A DNA stretch of 64,000 nt from Brassica napus (lineage: Eukaryota; Streptophyta; Magnoliopsida; Brassicales; Brassicaceae): contig NC_063442.1 in the NCBI RefSeq assembly GCF_020379485.1, positions 17,928,732 through 17,992,731 on the forward strand, given 5' to 3'. Positions 10,704-21,214 of this stretch are shown in pieces. Numbering within the stretch: position 1 is the stretch's first letter; every line of letters begins with the position of its first letter. The position numbers were made by a program, and so were the translations under genes. Under the pieces are notes generated by a model that had not been told where the DNA came from, did not search any database, and saw only the letters and a list, made by a program, of their open reading frames with translations.

Positions 10704-11586
10704 CTAGATTTTGACCCGCGCTTGGAAAGCGCGGGGTTGTTGGATTATATTATAATACAAAGTCTTATTATATCGAAAAACAAAATTTTTTAACTGTTAT
10801 ATAATCTACAAATTTGTTTATTTACGATTTTATATGTACACTTTTACGTAAGTTTCTTTTAGGCATGAGAATTATATCCGGATCAAAAAAACAAACCGAA
10901 CCGATCCACAAATATAGGTTTAGTTCAGGTCCAGAAAAGATAACCTATTTGGTTTTTTTTGGACCCGCATGTCTTTGTTTGAGTTCGGGTCCTACCCTAG
11001 ACCCGATCATAAATATGTGTTTATTAGGTATATTTGGATATTTCGAATATGTTTCCGGTATTATGAATATTTTTTTCTAAAGTTTTTGATTTACGATTAT
11101 AGTTTTTGATTTCAGGTAAATTTTTCAAATTAAAAAAATTGGTTTTGATAAAATTTTGGGTATTTTTCAGTTCATCGTGTCAGATTTTGAATAAGATTTT
11201 GAATTTTTAGGTATTTGAATTTTTTGGGTATTTGTATGGAGTTTCAAATACTTTCTGTGTTTCAGATATTTTTCAGATTTTTTAGATATTTCGAATTTTT
11301 TTAAGATTCTAAATACCCGAACAGATGCGGATCCATTACATCCATATCAGGTCCAACAACTTTTTGATATAGATTTTTAACGTTATTGTACAAAAAAAAG
11401 GTTGATATATTTTTCTGAATAAAGATATCATAAGAAATAATATTAAAATCTGTTAAAAATATTTAAAATATTATATGTTTAGAACTATTAATGGTATTAT
11501 CAGAAAAAATAATAAATAGTTATACATGACTCCAACAACTTTTTTATATTATATTTTTAAAACTATTTCCCTTTTAATAGTATTGA
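10704..11586 (-). mobile_element. Non-autonomous Helitron (H3) abutting H2
   Basis: The minus-strand 5' end is TCAATACTATTAAAAGGG at 11586, preceded by A. The 3' end is CTAG at 10707-10704, preceded by TCAAAAT and a 9-bp hairpin (CCCGCGCTT-TCC-AAGCGCGGG). The next minus-strand base is the T that begins H2, so the insertion is again A/T at a Helitron 5' terminus. The interior contains GGACCCG/GGGTCC-type words and AT-rich DNA but no protein signal. An alternative 5' end of the same family lies at 13242, in which case H3 would be larger and interrupted by H4. Confidence 0.65.
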
Positions 11587-12048
11587 TTCGTTTTAAGTGA
11601 AAAGTATATAAAAGTATAATATCTAAACCAATAATTTTCAAAATCGTGAATAATCAATATTGATATCGTGAAGTCGGTGTAGCTTTAACAGAACCAATGG
11701 ATTTCTATATTTTTGTGAAGGTAACATGAATATTCAGAAAACTCATTTTTAAATATGAAAATATCTATCAAACTATAAACGGTTGAAAGTTTAGTATATG
11801 ATATGAGATTTTAGTGGGAAAGTTTATATACGATATGATTATTTTATTGTAAACGAAAGAGGAAGTTAAAATGTACACATATATGTCGTGTAACTTCGCT
11901 TGCTTTAAATCATATATTATATGATAAAAGTGATACTATAAAAAATTAGTTTCAATACTTTTACGATTAAAAATCAAAATGGTAAATATAATAATAATAA
12001 TGATTATGATTTAGGAGTGAGATTTGAATAAATAAAAGAATTGAATCC
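11587..12048. other. AT-rich inter-Helitron DNA
   Basis: About 460 bp between the H3 5' end and the H4 5' end. No gene or termini are seen. It is possibly the left part of a larger H3-family element whose 5' end is at 13242. Confidence 0.4.
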
Positions 12049-12568
12049 CCTATATATTATTTGAGAAGCATTACAACATTTTTTTGTAGCCACGTGTCAT
12101 CACTAGAATGATTCTTAGAATCCTTAGAGAAATAGGTTGGTCCATCTAAATATATAATAAACTTTTTATTAAACTAACCATAAATACATTATTAATGTCC
12201 TTCATTATTTCCATAAATAAAATTACGGAATTACCTAATATGGCTAAAGTATATATGACAATTAATGACTTTGAATAATAAAGATTTGATAAAAATAAGT
12301 GTATCTTATATTATATTTGTTTAATTTTAAACTATTAAAATAAATTAAACAACCATAGTAGCCATTTAATAAAAATTAAAAAATTCTTTCTATGTTATAT
12401 TTTGAATTTGTAAAAACGAGTATAAATTACTAAAACCATTAAAAGTTTCACATTCAAATTTTGTGATCTATGGTTTAAAATTTTTGTTATGACATGATAC
12501 AAATAATTAAAAAATCATATAAGTTGAATCTCTCATTAATAAGTATTAAAAATACTTTTTTAAAAAAA

Positions 12569-12611
<43 letters not shown>

Positions 12612-13118
12612 TTAAATTAAATTATATGTCATATAAGAAAATAAATAAATATCTTTATTTTGAAATTTACTTTGAACAATTTTATTTTGATAAAAAATTT
12701 GAAAAAATATTGACAAATTAAATTTTAAAAATATAATAAATTACTTAAACTATTAATCCTACAATGAAAATTTTGTTATCAGTAATTTAATTTTTTTGCT
12801 ATAACAGATACAAATGATAATAAAAAAAAATGAGCAAAAAGCATTATTTAATAAATATTAATATTAAAATATGCTATATATATATCTTACTATCATTTAA
12901 ATTTAATTATATACTATATCAAATAGAAAAAAATATTCTTTTGGATTAATAAAATTTATTTATATGTTCGCACCAACTTAATTATATAGGTAATAGTTAC
13001 TGACTTTTTAATTATTCAATATATATTTATTATTTCATAATAGGTTAGAAACATATAATATATAAAATAATTTATATATATAACGTTCATCCCGTGCAAG
13101 GCGCGGATCTTAACCTAG
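12049..13118 (+). mobile_element. Non-autonomous Helitron (H4), plus strand
   Basis: The 3' end on the plus strand is a hairpin (CCGTGC-AAG-GCGCGG, one wobble pair), then ATCTTAAC and CTAG at 13115-13118, followed by T. The 5' region TATATATTATTTGAGAAGC, then GCCACGTGTCATCACTAG, fits a known Brassicaceae Helitron 5' end, with the expected TC apparently mutated to CC at 12049-12050. The interior is extremely AT-rich and includes a (TA)n run at about 12572-12606. An open frame at 12494-12721 is low-complexity translation, not a gene. Confidence 0.65.
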
Positions 13119-13524
13119 TAAATTATTGTTGGAGATAGTCTAAATTTATGGTAAGACCAAAAAATAATGAGTTAAATAAAAGGGTCCAAACAACTTTCAT
13201 TGGTAGATTTTTTTTAGACTCTTCCCTTTTTAATAGTATTGATAATATTTATATAATATATATATGGTCACATACATAATAGATTAGTCTATGGATCCAC
13301 GAGTTTATATATTATTGCATCAAAAAAATGTTGGTTAGTAATCCGTATATGGGATATCAATAACTAAATAGAGAAATTTATAATTAAGGGGTGAGATTTA
13401 TAGAAGGTAATATAGTAGTTATCATAAATATAGGAGTGACACACTTATAATATTTAAAGAAAATCAGAGAAATTTATGAAAATATATTGTTAGGAGAAAT
13501 TTAAGTAGGACCGTAAAATTATTA
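13119..13524. other. AT-rich spacer with a second H3-type Helitron 5' terminus
   Basis: A minus-strand TCAATACTATTAAAAAGGGA with preceding A starts at 13242 and matches the 5' end seen at 11586. The rest of the interval holds no gene. Its mate 3' end was not identified with certainty; the hairpin-CTAG at 10704 could belong to it. Confidence 0.45.
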
Positions 13525-16500
13525 ACTTATAATATTTTTTTCTAATTTAAATTGTTAAATAATTTATATTTAGGTTATGATATATATTTATATAAATGTT
13601 AAGATACATGTCATAATTAAAATTTGTTTTTAAACTTTAACACGTTAAATTAACATATTTTTTACTATTTAAATATGTTTTTGTAATTTTGTTGGCTATC
13701 TATTTATCATATTTAGCAAAACTATATGTTGAGTGTTGGAATAAATGTTTTAGATATTTAATTAAACTGTAGAATATTTTTGGATCGACCACATGCTCAA
13801 TAATCGATTGATCCGTAAAAAGATGGTCGATCACCTTGGCCAGGTAAGTACAATTTTAGCAAAAATATCTTTGATTTTCAAATATTAAGTATATAACTAT
13901 TCTTTTGAATATTGTTTATGTAAATATTTTTTGTGATGTTTGAATTTGTGATGTTCGTATACTTAACCTAGATGATATTGATGTTTAACAATTTATTGTT
14001 TTCTGGAAATAGAAAATAATGATATATCAAAACGTATCTAATACTTGTTAAATGATAGTATAATGTAAATTACATCCATTATTTGAAAATAACCATTTGT
14101 TGTTTTTATTTTTTTTTTAAATCAGAAATTATTTTTATTTAAAAACATTATTCATATATAATATAATAGTTTAAGTTTGGAAGATTAATCTATATATATA
14201 AATTATGTATATTTTTTAAAAAATAATTTAAGATATTATATATTGAGTAACTAAATAAAAGCTGAATTTCTTATCTTGAAAATCAAATATTTATATTTTT
14301 GTCTTCACGTTAGACTCACCAATCCATCATAGTGTGAGGTTGATGTTGATGTTATAATGAGTTTTATAGGGACTTTCTTGATGTAAAACTATACATTTTT
14401 ATTTTTTTTGTTTAATATGGTATTTCCATTTTAATATAATTTACTACCATTTTAAGATAGATGTACATTTTAAGATAGATGCTTAAATCTTAATGTTCTT
14501 TTTCTATTTTTTAAAATGTTTATTTCCATTTCTTATATTTTTTTACGTAATATCTATATTTTATATTTTAAAATAGATATTTAAATCTTAATGTACTTTT
14601 TCCATTTTTTCAAATTGTGTATTTACTTATATTATATATTTTACATTTTAAGATAGATGTTTAATGCTTAATGAACTTTTTCCATTTTTTAAAAAAAGTT
14701 GTGTATTTACTTAGTATTATATAGATAATTCATATATTATATATTTATATTATTTACTTATTATTTATTGATAATTCATATATTATATATTTAATGCTTA
14801 ATGTTTATTTCCACTTCATGACTTTTTATTTACTTAATATCTCTATTTTACATTTTAAGATAGATGTTTAAATCTTAATGTACGTTTTCCTTTTTTTTTT
14901 AAATTGTATATTTCCATTTGTTATGCTTTCTATTTACGTAATATCTATATTTTAAATTTTAAGATATATTTTTAAATCTTAATGTAATTTTCCATTTTTT
15001 AAATTGGGTATTTACTTATATTATATATTTACTTATGATTTATTTTTCTTTATATTGTGTATTTCTATTTCTTATACTTTCTATTTAATAATAATTTTAT
15101 ATTTTAAGATAGATTTACATTTTAAGATAGATATTTAAATACTAATATACTTCTTCCATTTTTTTAAATTGTGTATTTCCTTTTCTTATACTTTCTATTT
15201 GGGTAATATCTATATTTTACATTTTAAGATAGATGTTTAAATCTTAATATACTTTTTCCATTGTTTTTAAGTTGTGTATTTCTTTTTCTTATAGTTTATA
15301 TTTACTTAATATCCATATTTTACATTTTAAGATAGATGTTTAATATTAAATGTACTCTTTCCATTTTTTAAAAATTATGCATTTACTTATTATTGTATAT
15401 ATTATTCGTATATTTATATATTTATAATATTTACTTATTATTTATTTTTCTATATATTGAGTATTTCTCTTTCTTATACTTTATATTTAGTTAATATCGA
15501 TATTTTATATTTTAAGATAGATGTTTAAATCTTAATGTATTTTTCCATTTTTAATGTAAAACGGCAATGTTTAATACAAGAACTTGGACAAATAGTCAAA
15601 TAGTTATATTTATGTTTTTTTTTCTTTTTTATATAAAATGGTAATGTTACATTATGAAGATAAACCATTTTTTTTAGTGAAAATGGTAATCTTACATATG
15701 TTTAATGTAGTTTTTCTATTTTTTTTATGTTGTATGTTTACATATTATTGTTATTTTTAAATGTAAAATGGTAATCTTACATATGCTTAATGTATTATTT
15801 CCATTTTTTATGTTGTATGTTTACATATTATTTATTATTTTCTAAATTATATATGGAGATAAACCGTCTTTTTTTTAGTGAAAAATGGCAATTTTACATA
15901 TGTTTAATGTAGTTTTTCCATTTTTATGTTGTATGTTTACGTTTTATTTTTTTTAAATAAAAATGTAAAATGATAATCTTACATATGTTTAATGTAGTAT
16001 TTCCATTTTTTATGTTGTATTTTTACATATATTTATTATTTTCAAAATTATATAGAATGTTTTTTGTTTTTTTTTATAAAACGGTAATGTTACATTATGA
16101 AGATAAACCGTCTTTTTTTTTAAGTGAAAAATGATAATCTTACATATTTTTAATGTAGTTTTTCCATTTTTTGTGTTGTATGTTTACATATTATTTATAA
16201 TTTTCGAAAATTAGTAAAATTAAAATGTAAAACTATATTTTATGCAACTTGTCATCTTTCGGGAGAAGTTTTTTTTGCTGATGTGGATACTCTATGGAGC
16301 CGTCTTTTTTTTTAAGTGAAAAATGATAATCTTACTTATTTTTAATGTAGTTTTTCCATTTTTTGTGCTGTATGTTTACATATTATTTATAATTTTCGAA
16401 AATTAGTAAAATTAAAATGTAAAACTATATTTTATGAAGATAAGCCGTCTTTTTTTTTTAAGTGAAAAATGATAATCTTACATATTTTTAATGTACTTTT

Positions 16501-16888
16501 TCCATTTTTTGTGCTGTATGTTTACATATTATTTATAATTTTCAAAAATTAGTAAAATTAAAATGTAAAACTATATTTTATGCAACTTGTCATCTTTCGG
16601 GAGAAGTTTTTTTTGCTGATGTGGACGCTCTATGGAGTCTTAAAAGGTCAATTTTATTAGTATCTTTTTTATAAAACGGTAATGTTACATTATGGAGATA
16701 AACCGTCTTTTTTTTAAGTGAAAAATGGTAACCTTACATATCTTTAATGTAGTTTTACAATTTTCGAAAATAAGTAATATTAAAATGTAAAACTATATTT
16801 TATGCCACGTGTCATCTTTCGGGAGAAATTTTTTCCGCTGATGTGGACGCCCTATGGAGCCTCAAAAGTTCCCTTTTATTAGTAGAGA
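13525..16888 (-). mobile_element. Sister copy of Helitron H2, 3'-truncated (H5)
   Basis: The sequence from about 13525 follows the H2 interior from about 7215 closely, and the minus-strand 5' end TCTCTACTAATAAAAGGG at 16888 is identical to that of H2, with A before the TC. The 3' hairpin and CTAG are missing on the left. Relative to H2 it lacks the hAT element (empty site near 13890) and about 600 bp at 14327. It has a much expanded tandem array at about 14440-15540, about ten irregular units of about 100 bp containing TTTTAAGATAGATGTTTAAATC. It also has extra partial duplications of its own 5' region (for example 16248-16300 and 16582-16640). Confidence 0.7.
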
Positions 16889-16938
16889 TGCAATAGATTA
16901 AATGCAATTGATTGAGAGGAAAATCTAACGATTTCCTT

Positions 16939-17888
16939 AGTGGCAATTTTGACTCCAATAATTTCCAATAATTTCAGTTGTGCTAAATACGATCCAAACA
17001 ATTGATCAGTGTCAAATACGACTTCAATTCAATTATAATTCAAAAAAATTATTTGAACTTTTTAAAACGTACATAAATCTACATTGACTCTAACAGAAGT
17101 TAGTCAATCGTTAACAAAATAAAACGGCGTCGTTTTGATAAACGAAGAAAAGTGTCAATTTTGAACCCAACACTCTCAGTCATGCCAAATGGGACCCGAA
17201 CATATGATCAGTGCCAAAAACGACTAAACTCAATTTTAAAGAAAAATTGCCCAAATTTTTTAAAATGTGCCTAAATCTACATTGACTCTAACAGAAGTTA
17301 GTCAACCGTTAACAAGATAAGACAACATCGTTTCGATGTATATAACTTTTAAAAAATATTTCATTTCGGGACTCAAACCCGTGCCGGAATATCCTTTTAA
17401 AGGGCACACTAACAACTAGACTAAAGTAATTTTTTGAAATATTATTATAAATTAAAATTCTCCATTATATAAACTACTATTCTTCTTCATCTTATCCAAT
17501 TTAAAACTTTGGTGATTGCTTTATATATTTTAGTTATTGTTTAATATATCTAATATTTTGTACAACATATCTTAGTGAAAGAAAGGTAAAAGGCCTCTTA
17601 ACATTTTTGAACGAAATATCAAAATATATAATATTAACTTTGAAAAATAAAAAAAATTCAACTTAAGTTTAAAAATTAAAAATAATTTCTATAAGAAAAT
17701 TTTATAAATAAATTCAAAGTTTTAAGTATATTTAAGATCGTATAATAATAAATATTTTATTTATATTTTAGTAAGATATAAGTTTATTAAAGATATGATA
17801 AATAAAAAAACATGTTAATGTATTTATATAAATCAGAAAAAATTGTATCACAACACAGTTTGAGTTCTAGAATGAACATATTTAAAAA

Positions 17889-17926
<38 letters not shown>

Positions 17927-18320
17927 CAAAACGATGTCGTCTTATCTTGTTAACGGTTGACTAACTTCTGTTAGAGTCAATGTAGATTATGCACGTTTTA
18001 AAAAGTTCAGGTAGTTTTTCTTAAATTATAATTAAGTTGAGGTCGGTTTTGGCAGTGACCATTTGTTTGAATCTTATTTGGCACGACTGAGAGTGTTGGG
18101 GTCGAAATTGACATCATTCCTCGTATATCAAAACGACGTCGTTTTATCTTGTTAACGATTGACTAACATATTTTAGAGTCAATGTAGATTTCAGCATATT
18201 TTAAGAAGTTTGGGTAGTTTTTTCGAATTATAATTGAGTTGAGGTCGTATTTGGCACTGATCAATTGTTCGGGTTGTATTTAGCACGACCTATATTGTTG
18301 GGATCGAAATTGACACTTTT
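16939..18320. mobile_element. Long-inverted-repeat element (Mutator-like?) with duplicated arm units
   Basis: The left arm (about 16939-17345) and right arm (about 17923-18320, inverted) are each built of two tandem units of about 200 bp. All four share blocks such as TACATTGACTCTAACAGAAG, GTTAGTCAA and ACGRCGTCGTTTTGAT, with the outer word GTGTCAATTTTGA. Arms of about 400 bp fit a non-autonomous MULE-like element or a foldback element. No 9-bp target duplication was found by eye, so the superfamily is uncertain. The central 580 bp is AT-rich, includes a (TA)n tract (about 17889-17916) and a tRNA-like segment. No transposase. Confidence 0.6.
17365..17437 (-). repeat. tRNA-derived (SINE-like) Pol III box pair inside the inverted-repeat element
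   Basis: The minus strand reads TTTAGTCTAGTTGTTAGTGTG, resembling a tRNA D-arm/A box, and about 35 nt later CACGGGTTTGAGTCCCGAA, resembling a T-arm/B box with a 4-5 bp stem (CGGG/CCCG). The spacing is plausible for a tRNA, but the acceptor stem and anticodon arm cannot be folded, so this is a tRNA-like relic or SINE head, not a tRNA gene. Confidence 0.4.
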
Positions 18321-18339
18321 TTTCCGAAAATACAAGATA

Positions 18340-19260
18340 AGCGATTAAATATCGTCAGTTAGCTCGTCTGTGTGGATGATGTCGGTGTGAGTCGTGTGAC
18401 ACACCATTTAGAGTGTACATTCAAAGTGACGTGGAAGTTAGTTGCAACTTGCAAGCGATTGTAATTGGGCCATAGTATAAATAAGAGAAATGACTATAAA
18501 GAAGATTAGGAAAATTGTAATTGCTGGTTTACTCTACTGAGAAAAACAGTTAGGGATTTTGGAAGCTGAGACGCTTGGAGCTTTGTAATTCCTTCGATAC
18601 TGAATAATACGGAGTGTTATTCTTATCAAATTGGTGCGGTAAGGTGCTGAGATCGAACAATCATAAACTCGAGAGACAAAAATGGCGAGCCAAAAACAAG
18701 CGACGATCGCGGACGTTGGATTCATTGTCGAAAACATTGATGACAACGATTACAGCTCAAGTTGAGATGGATAAGCGAACGCAGGCGAGATTCAAGATGA
18801 TGAAGACAAAAATTGATCACAATTAGCGACGATGATCAGAAAAGGCTTCGCGAAGCAAATCGGTGATTATGAGAACTTAAACCCGAATATTCATGTACGC
18901 ATTTCTGATCTGGAACCTGGCCGTAGTATTAGGGGGTGGTGAAATGGTGAATCGTAGCTCGATAGCTGGTAGTAGAGATCTCACTTGTTGAAACAAATTG
19001 AATTACAGGTGTTTGACGTAACAAATACGTTTGGTTGGATAGTGTTGGGAGAGATATTGAACATGGTGAGTGTTATATATAGAGAGGTGATCTAGGCTGT
19101 TGATCAAGAGAATCAATAGTTAAGGTTTTGGTTCTTAAGAAAAACTTGTGATTTCTATTTTTGTTCTTGTAAGGTTACTCATTGATAGTGAATAAAAAGA
19201 AAGAGTTTTCATACTAATTTCAATTAAGCACTAAGAAAAGGTTTTAAAACTTAACAATGA
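18340..19260 (+). mobile_element. Probable degenerate LTR-retrotransposon remnant
   Basis: An LTR-like region with 'ATAAATAAGAG' and leader-like sequence ends near TTATTCTTATCA (about 18630). It is followed by TTGGTGCGGTAAGGTGCTGA, GATCGAACAATC and an ATG (18681) opening MASQKQATIADVG, which looks like the leader and gag start of a Ty3-type element. The frame breaks after about 27 codons. From about 18960 to 19250 the sequence resembles an LTR tail. No pol domain is present. The assignment rests on layout and resemblance; LTR borders were not proven. Confidence 0.35.
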
Positions 19261-19661
19261 TGTATCTTGTCCATCTTTTTATGTAAATTATTTTAGCATA
19301 ATTATCTAGCGTTTAAAAAAAAAAATTTGGTAATGCTTGCAAAATAAACGACATCAGTTGGCTGAAAAGAAGAACCTCGTAATGTCTTTGTGATGAGATT
19401 AAGAGACTTGATTATAAACACTTATATTTTTCAATAGAGATGGTTTTGGAACACAAACATCTCATACGTAGATTTTCTTTAGCGTAAAACGATCTCAAGT
19501 TCACTACATTCATTAGATAGGAGAACTTTTCTGAGTTGATATGCATTTGGTGTTAATTAAAGATTCACGAAGGCTCTTTCACTTTTACGAGCGAACCAAT
19601 TTCCAGCTAGTCTATCCATAAACAAACAACAAATTCCAAAGCATTTTTTATTACAAAATAA

Positions 19662-19904
19662 GACCATCTTGAATGGTTTATTCTATTTTTACTCTAAAAT
19701 AGAGTAATTCTAAAATATAATTTGAGTTTGTTCTAATGGTATTCCATTTTAGAGTAGAAAATATAGTGATAAAAAAATTATTTTAAATATTTGGAGTAAA
19801 TCTATTTTTTACTCTATTATAGAGTGAGAAATATAGTACCATTGGAACATTTTTTACTCTAAACTCTATTTTAGAGTGAAAAATAGAGTGGGGTTAGAGA
19901 TCCC
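19662..19904. mobile_element. Tourist-like MITE
   Basis: A 243-bp element flanked by TAA (19659-19661 and 19905-19907). It is made of inverted and direct repeats of ACTCTAAAATAGAGT-type words, so each half can fold back on the other. It encodes nothing. TSD and composition suggest a PIF/Harbinger-derived MITE; the termini are imperfect. Confidence 0.5.
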
Positions 19905-19907
19905 TAA

Positions 19908-21200
19908 GCATTAAAATCACATTAGCTAAAATGTTAATCGAACAGAGAGAAAATATGATGATAAAAATTCTAATACAAAGATTTAGGCTACCAGGAACGA
20001 TAGCAAAAAAAAAACTATAAGAGTGACAATAGTGGTGGTAACCAAAATGCTCGGGTTCATCAAATCCATTCACCTAAAGAGATAGTCATAACCACTCCAA
20101 AGAAAAGTGTATTCTTAGTTTGTGTTTTTGACAAATTCTCTTTGTTTTGAAGAGACTTTAATTGGTACTAAATCATCTGTTTCTAGATCAACAATAGATG
20201 ATCCTATAACTGAGACCTATGAATTGCTATTAGAGCATGTTTTGTTTTTGATCCGAACTACTTTGTTGTAACAAAAACTTTATATTTTTCACCTTGTTAT
20301 CGGCATTCTTCATGAATAACGATTATTAAAAATCTTCGACAGACGGTTATTCTTCCGAATCAAGGATCATCGAGATCTATCCAGCATTTTTTTTCTCTCT
20401 CAGTTATTTTTTGTTTAAAAACATAAAGATAACTCAAATTTTATTTCGTACCATCTGCCATTCCTCCATCGTTTTAAACCAAAAAAAAAACAAATTGTTA
20501 TTTTATGTGTTTTCTTCTTAGTTTCGCGATAGCTCAAAAAGAACAAAAAAGGATATGTCATTTCATATATGTTTTCATTCATCGCAAACGCATCCTTATT
20601 TTTTGTATTTTCTTTGCTTGTTACTTAAAAAAAAAAGAAGAAGAAGAAGAAGAAGGCCAATAAGGGTTAAGCTTCAAAGTCTGACATTTAGCTTCGTCAA
20701 AAGTGCATGAAACACTGATTTCTCGTGACAATCTCTCCGTGGTCTTACAGCTATCATGAAACAATGCTAGACACGCCAACCATCTTACTTCCTAAAACAG
20801 CAACGTTTTGCGACTAAAACCGGAGTGTGCGATTCGTTCTTAAATAAGAGTTTTCATGTCTTGAACCCCTCTTCTAGTTATGTCTTCTTTCTGCTCCTCG
20901 CGTTTTGTTGGGCTTTTTACCGTTTTTACTCTCTCTAGCCGACACTAGATGGCCAACACTAAATAAGACTCTCTGTCTTGATATTTTGATATTCAACCGC
21001 CAACAAATTGCGCCCGATGATGGTGGTTTATAAGTATTGTTGTTTAACTATTGTTTTGTTTTAAGATGATTTTGTGTTTTTTCAACGGATGATGAAAATT
21101 TTAGATTATTTATCTATCGAATAGCATATCAATAATGTAACGGTGCAACATTTATCACTAAACACCGAAGTTTTTCAGTTTATTTATGTATATTTAATAA
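19908..21200. other. Non-coding interval, no recognisable feature
   Basis: Mixed AT-rich sequence up to the LINE target site. A GAA microsatellite lies at about 20635-20655. Some higher-GC stretches (20640-21000) may be old gene or repeat remnants, but no frame or motif could be identified. Confidence 0.4.
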
Positions 21201-21214
21201 TAGTTTTGTGTTTA

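Noticed and set aside
12494..12721. Small plus-strand protein with YIYIYIYI run
   Set aside because: Translation of a TA microsatellite and AT-rich DNA within Helitron H4.
14440..16640. CRISPR-like repeat array
   Set aside because: The repeats are irregular, AT-rich and lack unique spacers; they are internal Helitron tandem repeats in a plant nuclear genome.
17365..17437. tRNA gene on the minus strand
   Set aside because: A- and B-box-like words are present but no acceptor stem or anticodon arm can be formed.
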